A stretch of DNA of 29,347 bases from a virus: IMG/VR virus record IMGVR_UViG_3300025889_000670, positions 1 to 29,347 of that record; one strand, written 5' to 3'. Below the pieces are notes generated by a model, which saw only the letters and a list, made by a program, of their open reading frames with translations, searched no databases and was not told where the DNA came from. Both the position numbers and the translations under genes were made by a program. Positions 7,190 through 13,755 of this stretch are shown here, one piece after another. Within the stretch, counting starts at the first letter, position 1; each line of letters opens with the position of its first letter.

Positions 7190-7444
7190 TTATTTTTGTG
7201 ATTCCTTATATTTTCTGTATTCTACCATTTCATTGATTTCATCAATCTTTTTTTCCCAATCCATTTTTTCAATCATGGCATCAAACATATGTTTGTGGTG
7301 TTTACCACTTATCATTGTTTTTGTTGTAGTGTCATATACTACATAAGCTGAAACTACTTCACTATTGGATTTTCTACGAAGGTATACTTCCTTAGTATCC
7401 AACTTCATGTTTTTGATTGTTTCGATTTTTTCTACTTTTGTCAT
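7190..7444 (-). CDS. Small unknown protein
   Basis: This is an 84-aa basic protein, MTKVEKIETIKNMKLDTKEV at the start, with a central beta part (VVSAYVVYDTTTKTMISG) and a C-terminal charged helix. The MTKV start and leader (AATAAAAGTTATGACAAAAGTA) closely match those of the 242-aa gene downstream, suggesting duplicated upstream regions. It has its own promoter at 7508-7477. No family recognised. Confidence 0.7.
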   Translation of the reverse strand: MTKVEKIETIKNMKLDTKEVYLRRKSNSEVVSAYVVYDTTTKTMISGKHHKHMFDAMIEKMDWEKKIDEINEMVEYRKYKESQK

Positions 7445-7476
7445 AACTTTTATTTTTCCTCTGTTTTTATTATACG

Positions 7477-7508
7477 TGAATATACGAAATTAGGCTTGGG
7501 TAGCCAAA
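7477..7508 (-). promoter_or_regulatory. Bacteroidota-type promoter
   Basis: TTTG (7508-7505), N20, TATATTCA (7484-7477), ahead of the 84-aa gene. It overlaps the last codons of the preceding 49-aa gene, and a small GGCT/AGCC stem lies in the spacer. Confidence 0.7.
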
Positions 7509-7639
7509 TGTTTTTTGGTTTCTTTTGATAATGGTAATATTCCTTTTTTAATCAATTGGTTTAATTTTTCTATACCAAATTGATTTTGAAACTCTCTTAA
7601 ATCTTTTTCTACGAGTTTGTTAAATTCTACTTGTGTCAT
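7490..7639 (-). CDS. Small unknown helical protein
   Basis: This is a 49-aa protein, MTQVEFNKLVEKDLREFQNQ followed by FGIEKLNQLIKKGILPLSKE, helical and amphipathic. It starts 2 bases after the stop of the 87-aa gene, so the two are probably co-transcribed. Its 3' end overlaps the next promoter. No family recognised. Confidence 0.6.
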   Translation of the reverse strand: MTQVEFNKLVEKDLREFQNQFGIEKLNQLIKKGILPLSKETKKHLATQA

Positions 7640-7641
7640 AT

Positions 7642-7905
7642 TTAAGAGATTTTTTCGTATTTGCTTAGAGGAGTATTTTTACAATACTCTTGAAGTCGTG
7701 GATTTGAATCAAACACATCAAAAATATATTCTACATACTCTTTAGATACAATACCTTCTGCTATACCATTTGCTTGAAGAGTTGTAAACAGAACAAATGC
7801 TTCTCTTTGTTCAGCATCATCCATTTGATTGGTTTTTTTACCTAAGAAATACTCGTTTGCAAGTAAATCTAATACTTTTTTTTCATCTTTTTTCATTTCC
7901 TTCAT
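7642..7905 (-). CDS. Small unknown helical protein
   Basis: This is an 87-aa protein with a basic start (MKEMKKDEKKVLDLLANEYF) and two or three helices, including AFVLFTTLQANGIAEGIVSK. It ends in a short charged segment (NTPLSKYEKIS). An alternative start lies at the fourth codon. A promoter of the shared type lies at 7963-7933. No family recognised. Confidence 0.65.
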   Translation of the reverse strand: MKEMKKDEKKVLDLLANEYFLGKKTNQMDDAEQREAFVLFTTLQANGIAEGIVSKEYVEYIFDVFDSNPRLQEYCKNTPLSKYEKIS

Positions 7906-7932
7906 TGTTAATAACCTTTATTTCTTATGGGG

Positions 7933-7963
7933 TAAATATACGAACAAGAGGTTAGGCAACCAA
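7933..7963 (-). promoter_or_regulatory. Bacteroidota-type promoter
   Basis: TTG (7963-7961), N20, TATATTTA (7940-7933), 27 bases before the 87-aa gene and overlapping the end of the 51-aa gene. Confidence 0.7.
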
Positions 7964-8107
7964 CCATTTGTTGTAATCTTCTTCATCTGGAGTGAATCCA
8001 AATAACTGCTTACTAATGTAGAAAAAGTCACTATAACCTACTTCTTCATAACCTACCTCACTAATGTGAGCATCTAATTCGATGAACATTTCTTTTGTCA
8101 TTGCCAT
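7952..8107 (-). CDS. Small unknown acidic protein
   Basis: This is a 51-aa protein, MAMTKEMFIELDAHISEVGY, then EEVGYSDFFYISKQLFGFTP, ending DEEDYNKWLVA. Strongly acidic and aromatic-rich, it may be a small inhibitor-type protein, but that is only a composition-based guess. An internal start (third codon, MTKE) is possible because MTK also begins the neighbouring genes. It is preceded by the promoter at 8171-8140. No family recognised. Confidence 0.6.
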   Translation of the reverse strand: MAMTKEMFIELDAHISEVGYEEVGYSDFFYISKQLFGFTPDEEDYNKWLVA

Positions 8108-8139
8108 TTTTCCTTCGTTGTTTTTATTTTTATTATACG

Positions 8140-8171
8140 TGAATATACGAAAGGAGGGTTGGGGAAAAAAA
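8140..8171 (-). promoter_or_regulatory. Bacteroidota-type promoter (weak -33)
   Basis: TATATTCA (8147-8140) lies 20 bases after TTTT, where the other sites have TTG or TTTG. It lies in the 27-bp block shared with 7144-7170 and drives the 51-aa gene. Confidence 0.55.
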
Positions 8172-8176
8172 CCCTC
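8154..8176 (-). terminator. Hairpin after 82-aa gene
   Basis: GAGGGTT (8154-8160) pairs with AACCCTC (8170-8176) with a 9-base loop, 14 bases beyond the stop of the gene at 8191. It overlaps the next promoter, like the hairpin at 7163. Confidence 0.45.
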
Positions 8177-8190
8177 TCGTATTTGTTTTG

Positions 8191-8439
8191 TTATCCTAAT
8201 TGTGTTAATACTGACTGAATACGATTAAATGTTGTCTCATCAATCAAATACCAAGACACACTACGTTTTGAATCAGCAAGAATAACACGGTAATCGTTTA
8301 ACTCGTTATCACCCACAGCTAAACCAATTGGCATTTTGTTGATTAAAATATTAGGATTAACTACCTGTTTGATTACTGAAGGAGTATTGAATAATGTTGT
8401 TCCCTCTACTTTTTTGATATTTACCTTTAACTTTAACAT
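8191..8439 (-). CDS. Small unknown protein
   Basis: This is an 82-aa protein starting MLKLKVNIKKVEGTTLFNTP, beta-rich in the middle (LINKMPIGLAVGDNELNDYR) and ending in a helix. A longer frame opens at 8478 (95 aa), but the leader GAGGGACAAAAAATGAAAGTTATG aligns with GAGGGACAAAAAATAAAAGTTATG of the 242-aa gene, so I place the start at 8439. It lies directly downstream of the large terminase, separated by two hairpins and a promoter. No family recognised. Confidence 0.6.
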   Translation of the reverse strand: MLKLKVNIKKVEGTTLFNTPSVIKQVVNPNILINKMPIGLAVGDNELNDYRVILADSKRSVSWYLIDETTFNRIQSVLTQLG

Positions 8440-8483
8440 AACTTTCATTTTTTGTCCCTCGTTGTTTTTATTTTTCATATATC

Positions 8484-8515
8484 CAAATATACAAACAATT
8501 CCTCAGGTAACCAAA
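8484..8515 (-). promoter_or_regulatory. Bacteroidota-type promoter, best match
   Basis: TTTG (8515-8512), N20, TATATTTG (8491-8484), an exact match to TTTG / TAnnTTTG. It starts the small-gene region downstream of the terminase. Confidence 0.75.
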
Positions 8516-8527
8516 TAAGGACAGAGA

Positions 8528-8559
8528 GAGGGTTGGGAAATGTCACAAACCCAACCCTC
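8528..8559 (-). terminator. Strong hairpin after large terminase
   Basis: GAGGGTTGGG (8528-8537) and CCCAACCCTC (8550-8559) form a perfect 10-bp stem with a 12-base loop. It lies 13 bases upstream of the promoter at 8515. It is a likely terminator or mRNA-stabilising structure, with no long T tract. Confidence 0.55.
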
Positions 8560-8560
8560 A

Positions 8561-8620
8561 CAGTAGAGGAACATATATAAAAAAAAACAAACAATGGCGC
8601 TATGGAAATAACCTCTACTG
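8561..8620 (-). terminator. Large stem-loop just after terminase stop
   Basis: CAGTAGAGG (8561-8569) pairs with CCTCTACTG (8612-8620), a perfect 9-bp stem around 42 bases that include nine T on the minus strand. The stem begins directly after the terminase stop codon. It adjoins the 10-bp hairpin, forming a tandem structure. Confidence 0.45.
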
Positions 8621-8621
8621 C

Positions 8622-9869
8622 CTACCTATACATATTTGGTTTTACACCTCCACCCACGTATATCTTACTTTTACTGAATGCTATTTTGGTTCTCGCCTCA
8701 TTTGCTAACATTAAACTTATAACACAATCATCATAAAATCCACTTGGCGCATTGAATGTCATTGTACCATTAGGTGATATGCGGTAGGAATACGCGGATA
8801 GTTCTTGGTATAATTGTGGGAAGAATTGTTTTGACGGAAGCATCAATGAACCATTTTGAATGTCGTAAATCAACGTTCTAATACCCTCGGTTTTGTTGGT
8901 ATTGTTAGTAGTCCAATCCCTTAGCTTTCTAACTTCCGAATTGAGCACTTCAAATACGGGTAACCCAGGTCCGTTAATTTCGCAGTAACCTCCTGTAATT
9001 TGATATCGTTTAAGTATTGTTGTAAAGCGTTTTGCGACCTCATTATAAGATGAACCATTGATTCGCTCAATATATGATACTCTACCTGATTCGTCAATAA
9101 TGGTGCATACGCTATAATCGTGCTGCAGGCCGAGGTCAATTCCTGCAAAATATCTTCTCGACTGTGTTGGTTCGTCCCATCCATCTAATATACATACACT
9201 TTCTACCCCTGTGAATACATCATTACCTGATTCACTAAATTCAGCTAAGTATTCTTGCTTGAATATCTCAGGTGGTAGTGACTTACGTTGTTCATCTATA
9301 AATTGTTGGGAAATATGCGGGTTATCCGTGGATACACCACGAAACGAGATATAATCACTACCTGCGTCGTTTCCCTTTAGATATGTGTTATAAAACCAAT
9401 TTTTTGACTTTGGAGTAGAAATGATAAGACATTTTTTACCTAACGCTGATAATGTTGGGAATATAGCTTCTTGCATTGCTATTTCCTTTATAAATGCTGC
9501 TTCGTCTACCACCATATGGCTGAAGCTAAAACCTCTAATTGAATCATAACGTTCAGCTGATAGGAATTGTAATGTGCTACCATTTACAAACTCCATTGTC
9601 AAATCCGCCTTATTACTATGTGTAATAATCTCGTGAGCGGCGTTACTTAGTTCTTGAAATACTTTTTTTGATTGATTATAAATTGGGGATATCCAAGCAC
9701 CCTTTTGTTTAGGTGATTTTAGTAACCAATATAACATCAGGTTTTGAGCTAATAGTGATTTTCCAAACTGACGTCCTGTTGCCACGACTCCAAACTTATG
9801 ATCACTATCAGCAAAACCATCAATAATTTTACGTTGCCCGAAATGGGGAGTAAATAGGGTTACTTTCAT
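8622..9869 (-). CDS. terL: Terminase large subunit
   Basis: This is a 415-aa DNA packaging motor. The ATPase part has a Walker A-like loop GRQFGKS (residues 32-38), Walker B MVVDEA (119-124, acidic pair Asp122-Glu123) and a coupling motif STP (151-153). The RNase H-like nuclease part has FAGIDLGLQHD (Asp245, Asp251), a second acid in CEING (Glu297) and the final acidic pair in FYDD (Asp380, Asp381). The length is typical. The ATG overlaps the end of the 115-aa gene by four bases. Probable TerS lies just upstream of that. The gene ends with TAG and two hairpins. It packages concatemeric DNA into the prohead through the portal, which here lies in a distant module. Confidence 0.95.
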   Translation of the reverse strand: MKVTLFTPHFGQRKIIDGFADSDHKFGVVATGRQFGKSLLAQNLMLYWLLKSPKQKGAWISPIYNQSKKVFQELSNAAHEIITHSNKADLTMEFVNGSTLQFLSAERYDSIRGFSFSHMVVDEAAFIKEIAMQEAIFPTLSALGKKCLIISTPKSKNWFYNTYLKGNDAGSDYISFRGVSTDNPHISQQFIDEQRKSLPPEIFKQEYLAEFSESGNDVFTGVESVCILDGWDEPTQSRRYFAGIDLGLQHDYSVCTIIDESGRVSYIERINGSSYNEVAKRFTTILKRYQITGGYCEINGPGLPVFEVLNSEVRKLRDWTTNNTNKTEGIRTLIYDIQNGSLMLPSKQFFPQLYQELSAYSYRISPNGTMTFNAPSGFYDDCVISLMLANEARTKIAFSKSKIYVGGGVKPNMYR

Positions 9870-10213
9870 TTATAGTTTTCCTCGTAGAATTGCTTGTATT
9901 CACCTGTGAATGATAATAATTCATCATCTACAGCTTCATCCTCTAACCATTGGTAAGCCATCCATTCTGATAAACAATCATAGTCCTCTAATGATAGGAG
10001 ATACTTATACCATTTTTTAGGGTCTTGACTATATGATGGGATTTTTCCATCGCGTAATAGTTTTACGTGGTAATCCCAATTTTCATAAATAATGATTTTA
10101 CCCCAACTTTTATCACCTCCATTTTCAACGTAGGATTCGAGGTATTTGTCTAAATCATCCTGTAATAATAGGATTGCTTCCTCTCTATTTAGCTCAATTG
10201 TGTAATTTTCCAT
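9866..10213 (-). CDS. Acidic unknown protein between terminase genes
   Basis: This is a 115-aa strongly acidic protein (MENYTIELNREEAILLLQDD, later WLEDEAVDDELLSFTGEYKQ), mostly helical with many Trp and Tyr. It sits between the probable small and large terminase genes and shares ATGA with terL, so it is translated with it. The acidic, DNA-mimic-like composition could suit a nuclease or packaging regulator, but that is speculation. A weak -7 box (TACATTTA) lies upstream. No family recognised. Confidence 0.65.
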   Translation of the reverse strand: MENYTIELNREEAILLLQDDLDKYLESYVENGGDKSWGKIIIYENWDYHVKLLRDGKIPSYSQDPKKWYKYLLSLEDYDCLSEWMAYQWLEDEAVDDELLSFTGEYKQFYEENYK

Positions 10214-10256
10214 ACTATATTATTTTGGATAAATGTATAAAAAATTGATTGGGGAA

Positions 10257-10673
10257 TCACGTTTGCTCATCTCCGGGGTCATTGCCCCAATTCAGTTCAA
10301 TATTACCTTGTATTTTTGCTTCTATTTTTTCAATATCGTTACCTGTATACTTTACGATTTGATCTACAGCACGTGAACGGATTTTCTCATTTTCACTACC
10401 TAATAAGCTAAATAGCTCGTCCATAGCTGGATCTAACATTTTATTTAGTTTAGCACGCCAGCCCTCCTCATATTTCTCCTTTGCACCAATCCAATATTGA
10501 ATGTATTGTTGTTCAGATTTGTCATTATAGTTTTCGTGACAATATCTTACCCATTGTTTTTGTTGGATAGGGGGGTCTGCCTTGTATCTTAGTTCAAAGC
10601 ATTTATTGATTCTTTCGTCTACTTCTGTATGTGTTAGCTTTTGTCCTGCCATAAGTGAATGTTTAGTGTACAT
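10257..10673 (-). CDS. Probable terminase small subunit
   Basis: This is a 138-aa helical protein. The N-terminus has a helix run with HTEVDERINKCFELRYKADP, and the C-terminal half has EIRSRAVDQ-like repeats (ENEKIRSRAVDQIVKYTGND, then IEKIEAKIQGNIELNWGNDP). The helical DNA-recognition plus C-terminal oligomerisation layout and position just before terL fit TerS. It lacks a typical helix-turn-helix I can point to, so the call rests mostly on context. A GGGGAATCACGTTT stretch at its 3' end is also found at 13814. Confidence 0.6.
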   Translation of the reverse strand: MYTKHSLMAGQKLTHTEVDERINKCFELRYKADPPIQQKQWVRYCHENYNDKSEQQYIQYWIGAKEKYEEGWRAKLNKMLDPAMDELFSLLGSENEKIRSRAVDQIVKYTGNDIEKIEAKIQGNIELNWGNDPGDEQT

Positions 10674-10682
10674 CCATATATA

Positions 10683-10889
10683 TTAGTCCTCCAAAATCTT
10701 TTTCATTTCATCGATTTTCCACTGTAGCATCTTGATTTTGTGTTTTGCCTCTCCTAATTGTGATGACAAGTCCCAAATAATTTGTTCGTGGTTTGTAGAT
10801 GTTTTTTCCTTCTGTAATTCCTCGTGTGATGGAGGATTACCACCATCGTAGTGGTATGATGATTCGTCTTTTTTGAATACAATTCCCAT
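10683..10889 (-). CDS. Small coiled-coil protein
   Basis: This is a 68-aa protein, MGIVFKKDESSYHYDGGNPP then a long heptad-like helix (LSSQLGEAKHKIKMLQWKID). The start is followed by a charged, Pro-containing segment and then the coiled coil. It overlaps none of its neighbours and sits between the methyltransferase-like gene and TerS. No family recognised. Confidence 0.6.
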   Translation of the reverse strand: MGIVFKKDESSYHYDGGNPPSHEELQKEKTSTNHEQIIWDLSSQLGEAKHKIKMLQWKIDEMKKILED

Positions 10890-10890
10890 A

Positions 10891-11442
10891 TTATTGTTTT
10901 TTTAGTATAGTTAGTCCGTTGTTATTTGTTTTGCGAATATCGATTTTCCATTCTGGATGTTCATTCATAAATTCTTCAATTGCTCTCCATAATCCATCAT
11001 GTCCAGCAGTTTCACCTCTTGTTTCAAATGTAGTTGTATCATGAAATCCTATATACGTAGATACTTTATCATGGTGTCTATCTAACTCAGCCTTACATTG
11101 TTCATATACGTGCCAAGTATCAATGAATAAGAAATCAGTTGGTTCGATTGTGATTTGTCTTGTATCACCAAGCTGGAATGTAAAATCAATATTTGCCTCG
11201 TCAGCATATTGTTTAGCTAACTTTAGATTATCACTACCACCCCATCTATCAGGATGTTGAATATCAATACTAACTAATGTAGTAGGTTTACCTGCTAAGA
11301 ATGCGAATGTAGATACTACACTACGTACACCCATTTCAGTAACGTGTTTTACTTTTTCTGTATATTGTTTTAGTACAGGTAAATGTTCATTGATGTCACT
11401 TGCTTTACTACATAATGAACTAAAGTGTTGTTCTTGTGTCAT
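10891..11442 (-). CDS. SAM-dependent methyltransferase-like protein (Methyltransf_24/CmcI type)
   Basis: This is a 183-aa protein with a Rossmann-like core: VTEMGVRSVVSTFAFLAG (motif I region, EMGVRS instead of the usual E-G-G), VSIDIQ after the second strand (acid for the SAM ribose), DTRQ with preceding FQLG, then FLFIDTWHVYEQCKAELDRH (the FIDTWHTYEQ pattern of this family) and YIGFHDTTTF. These features fit CmcI/Methyltransf_24-type enzymes acting on sugars or small molecules. The ATG overlaps the endonuclease stop by four bases. In a phage it could modify a glycan or a capsid or host component; the substrate is unknown. It follows a mobile nuclease gene and may have arrived with it. Confidence 0.6.
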   Translation of the reverse strand: MTQEQHFSSLCSKASDINEHLPVLKQYTEKVKHVTEMGVRSVVSTFAFLAGKPTTLVSIDIQHPDRWGGSDNLKLAKQYADEANIDFTFQLGDTRQITIEPTDFLFIDTWHVYEQCKAELDRHHDKVSTYIGFHDTTTFETRGETAGHDGLWRAIEEFMNEHPEWKIDIRKTNNNGLTILKKQ

Positions 11443-11936
11443 TTTTTGTTTTTATTTAGATTAGGTTGTAGTTCCTGAATCCAATGTGTTTCGCGTTCAA
11501 ATATCATCTCCTTATCACACGTTTCTAATACATCAAAGCTAAATGCTTCCCATCCTAACTCGTTTATCAATTTAGATAGGTTATGTTGTTTACCTCTACC
11601 TACGTTTCTCGCATGTTTATAGCGTCTATTACGCAGGTTAGATGAACAACCGACATACTTATCATCTGTCAAGAGACACTCGATTATATACACTCCAGCA
11701 ACAGGAGGTATCTTTTTAGTTTTATGATTACCAGGGTATCTATCTGGGTTTTCTTTATAGTATCGTTTCATATAGTAATAATGTGCTACTGGATCTTTCT
11801 CAATATGCTCCTGTGCTCGTTTATAGCTACAATCCCTACAATACGATTTTAGAATACCATTTTGTTTATCGCTGTAATGGAAATCCTCTAATGGACGTTC
11901 CACACCACAATCTTTACATTCTTTACTTGTTGACAT
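11439..11936 (-). CDS. GIY-YIG endonuclease with N-terminal zinc finger
   Basis: This is a 165-aa protein. The N-terminus has CKDCGVERPLEDFHYSDKQN and, later, YCRDCSYKRA, a Cys4 zinc ribbon often seen in phage HNH/GIY-YIG proteins. The C-terminal nuclease has GVYIIECLLTDDKYVGCSSN and LRNRRYKHAR, giving GVY, KYVG and the RR/KH region of the GIY-YIG fold, then a Glu in ERETHWIQELQP. The last two motifs match the catalytic Arg and Glu positions. It is a free-standing homing-type nuclease placed in the packaging region. No intron is visible around it. The start is a few bases into the upstream gene. Confidence 0.8.
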   Translation of the reverse strand: MSTSKECKDCGVERPLEDFHYSDKQNGILKSYCRDCSYKRAQEHIEKDPVAHYYYMKRYYKENPDRYPGNHKTKKIPPVAGVYIIECLLTDDKYVGCSSNLRNRRYKHARNVGRGKQHNLSKLINELGWEAFSFDVLETCDKEMIFERETHWIQELQPNLNKNKK

Positions 11937-12132
11937 TTTTTTTATCTTTGTTATATTTACTTATATTTTCATCGTAAACATCATCCAATGGAAGATTATT
12001 ATATAATCTATGTTCTATTTCCTCCTGTGAAAGTAATGAATGTTTACTTTTACTCCAAGTTTTAGTGTAAAAAAATCTATTTAGTACACCACTCTTTGAC
12101 TTATAATTTGATTTTAATGTGCCTTTAGCCAT
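11923..12132 (-). CDS. Small basic unknown protein
   Basis: This is a 69-aa very basic protein (MAKGTLKSNYKSKSGVLNRF, then YTKTWSKSKHSLLSQEEIEH) ending in a Lys/Asn tail. Its start overlaps the end of the 78-aa gene (8 bases) and its end overlaps the GIY-YIG start by 14 bases. It may bind nucleic acid, judging only by charge. No family recognised. Confidence 0.6.
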   Translation of the reverse strand: MAKGTLKSNYKSKSGVLNRFFYTKTWSKSKHSLLSQEEIEHRLYNNLPLDDVYDENISKYNKDKKNVNK

Positions 12133-12361
12133 TCGCTATTGTTTCTATTTCTGTTTTATATTGTTCAAATAACGATTTAGCTATTTGTGCTTGTGTTTTA
12201 TACTGACAACCACACGTTGGATTACTACTATTAGTACCTCTCATTAAGTTGATTGCTTTAGTAAACATTGAAATTGTACTTTGGTTGATTATTCCTCCCA
12301 TCTTAGGCTGGTAGGTATTCAATAACCATAATGCATCTGTTTTACTCAACTCTGCTAACAT
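12125..12361 (-). CDS. Small unknown protein with Cys pair
   Basis: This is a 78-aa protein, MLAELSKTDALWLLNTYQPK, with a central loop CGCQ (NPTCGCQYKTQAQIAKSLFE) and helices around it. Two cysteines alone are too few for a convincing zinc site. It overlaps the membrane protein gene upstream by 20 bases. No family recognised. Confidence 0.6.
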   Translation of the reverse strand: MLAELSKTDALWLLNTYQPKMGGIINQSTISMFTKAINLMRGTNSSNPTCGCQYKTQAQIAKSLFEQYKTEIETIANG

Positions 12362-12641
12362 AATTTATCATCCATTTAATTCCTAACGCTAACATACTCG
12401 CTATAATAGCATCAATCAAATTCCATGTATATACTAATGTGATTATAAATGCCTGACATTTGGCGCATGTTAGAAATAATGATGCCTTTACTGCCCAAAA
12501 CATTCTCCATTTGATACATAGTTGTATATACTTATCTACAATCCATTCTGTAATTATATTCAGTGGTGTATAATACCCTGTAGCAAATACACTAAATAGG
12601 GCTATCGATACTATTGTTTCAGTTATCATCATCGTTATCAA
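12342..12641 (-). CDS. Small membrane protein
   Basis: This is a 99-aa hydrophobic protein. An N-terminal segment (TIVSIALFSVFATGYYTPLN) is likely transmembrane, followed by VKASLFLTCAKCQAFIITLV and IIASMLALGIKWMINYV, with Trp and Arg near boundaries, so probably two or three membrane passes. A second ATG pair lies at 12632. It could be a holin or superinfection-exclusion protein, but this is a guess from topology. It lies in a run of overlapping genes with the 34-aa and 78-aa genes. Confidence 0.6.
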   Translation of the reverse strand: MITMMITETIVSIALFSVFATGYYTPLNIITEWIVDKYIQLCIKWRMFWAVKASLFLTCAKCQAFIITLVYTWNLIDAIIASMLALGIKWMINYVSRVE

Positions 12642-12723
12642 ATGCTAATGTCCATAAAATATACTCATACGCGTAATTCTCGTCAATAAAACGTTTCATG
12701 CGTTCACATTCTGTATTATCCAT
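12619..12723 (-). CDS. Possible 34-aa peptide
   Basis: This short frame starts MDNTECERMKRFIDENYAYE and ends ILWTLAFDNDDDN. The ATG overlaps the stop of the 100-aa gene (ATGGATAA) and its end overlaps the start of the membrane protein gene by 23 bases. The overlapping layout fits the rest of this region. The aromatic, acidic composition resembles small phage proteins. No family recognised. Confidence 0.45.
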   Translation of the reverse strand: MDNTECERMKRFIDENYAYEYILWTLAFDNDDDN

Positions 12724-13018
12724 TTTTTAGTTCTTCTAAGTAACTTCTTACCTCCCTACGGATGTTATTTTTTCTATTTTGTTCACGTCTGTAGCTATTC
12801 TGTGCTACGTTATCCATTTGTTCTTCTAACTCCTTTACTTTCCTCTGTAGTTCCTCTACTTCGATTTGGATTAGCCCACACGGTTTGGTGTTAGTAAATT
12901 GTTTTTTTCGCGTGAATAAACGTTTTATACGCGCTAACATAGCAGGTGCATAATGTGTCATAACTGACGAACCTAACGCCGTTATAACGAGTAAAAATAA
13001 ATAATAAATCTCCTTCAT
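12716..13018 (-). CDS. Membrane-anchored coiled-coil protein
   Basis: This is a 100-aa protein. Residues 4-25 (IYYLFLLVITALGSSVMTHY) form a single N-terminal membrane helix, then a basic stretch (ARIKRLFTRKKQFTNTK), then a heptad-repeat helix (IEVEELQRKVKELEEQMDNV) and a basic C-terminus. Proteins with this anchor, coiled coil and RREVR-type ending are common in Bacteroidota phages and have no known function. It follows the sigma-factor-like gene by 17 bases. Confidence 0.65.
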   Translation of the reverse strand: MKEIYYLFLLVITALGSSVMTHYAPAMLARIKRLFTRKKQFTNTKPCGLIQIEVEELQRKVKELEEQMDNVAQNSYRREQNRKNNIRREVRSYLEELKNG

Positions 13019-13035
13019 ATTCTCTGGGTTTTAGT

Positions 13036-13587
13036 TTAACATTCCTTACAATTCTCTCTAATAGTATCCATTGCCTTATTCAAGTCCCTAATTAGGTGGG
13101 TTTTACTGATATTATAATGTTTATACATTTCATCTAATGTCCAATTCTCCATCCAATACCTATTCATTAGTGTCTTTTGGTACCAATGTAAATTATCCAT
13201 TTCACGCTGGAAACAATCCCACAAATCATCACCTGAGTATGGTTCGTATATTTGTTCTAATATACCCTTACCACTAAATGACTCATCACCATTATGAACG
13301 AAATTCTCTCGTGATTGGAACTTCTCCTTACGATGGGTGCGATAGAAAGGAGAGGTGGATGATTTGAGCTGGAGTGCACACCCTCGTAACACATACCATC
13401 TCAACTTATCATCATCAATCATTTGGGTTATTTTATCCTCATTCATGTTATAGAGGTCGAGGATGATATGGTGGAGGAGATCTGTAGCATATTCACTCAT
13501 CATATCCTTAGCAATATTTCGTTTCACCTCACCCAGCATCCACCCATACCATTTATTCACATATTCATTTAATTTATTTTGTATCAT
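13036..13587 (-). CDS. Sigma-factor-like transcription regulator
   Basis: This is a 183-aa protein of ECF sigma size. The N-terminal half (YATDLLHHIILDLYNMNEDK, then KLRWYVLRGCALQLKSSTSP) resembles region 2, with conserved helices and an aromatic-rich stretch. The C-terminus (YQKTLMNRYWMENWTLDEMY, then HYNISKTHLIRDLNKAMDTI) is a region 4 helix-turn-helix of the RNA polymerase -35-binding type. It is the first gene after the long non-coding region, so it is a candidate switch for late or tail/head genes. It starts with a leader without Shine-Dalgarno (AAGATAAGATTATG). It may be a sigma factor or a related late regulator. Confidence 0.6.
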   Translation of the reverse strand: MIQNKLNEYVNKWYGWMLGEVKRNIAKDMMSEYATDLLHHIILDLYNMNEDKITQMIDDDKLRWYVLRGCALQLKSSTSPFYRTHRKEKFQSRENFVHNGDESFSGKGILEQIYEPYSGDDLWDCFQREMDNLHWYQKTLMNRYWMENWTLDEMYKHYNISKTHLIRDLNKAMDTIRENCKEC

Positions 13588-13722
13588 AATCTTATCTTTT
13601 CATCCCCCCATATCTCAGGAAAATTCAAATATTAAAGTGTAAAACTGAGCATAATAGTGTTTGACCTGATCCAACCAACGTCCATCTTGCTTACGGTTTT
13701 GGAAGTGTTACACTCGTGTGCC

Positions 13723-13736
13723 TATTATCGATAATA
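13723..13736. promoter_or_regulatory. 14-bp palindrome TATTATCGATAATA
   Basis: A perfect 14-bp inverted repeat centred on ATCGAT, 136 bases upstream of the sigma-factor-like gene. It is a candidate operator or origin element. Confidence 0.45.
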
Positions 13737-13755
13737 ACTATTATATAAAATTGTC

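Noticed and set aside
8921-9184. Short minus-strand open frame inside terL
   Set aside because: It lies in another frame within the nuclease domain of terL, with no leader or family. It is most likely chance.
10251-10264. GGGGAATCACGTTT shared with 13814-13827
   Set aside because: A 14-base match between two sites is expected by chance about once in a 29-kb sequence. It is noted but not treated as a packaging site.
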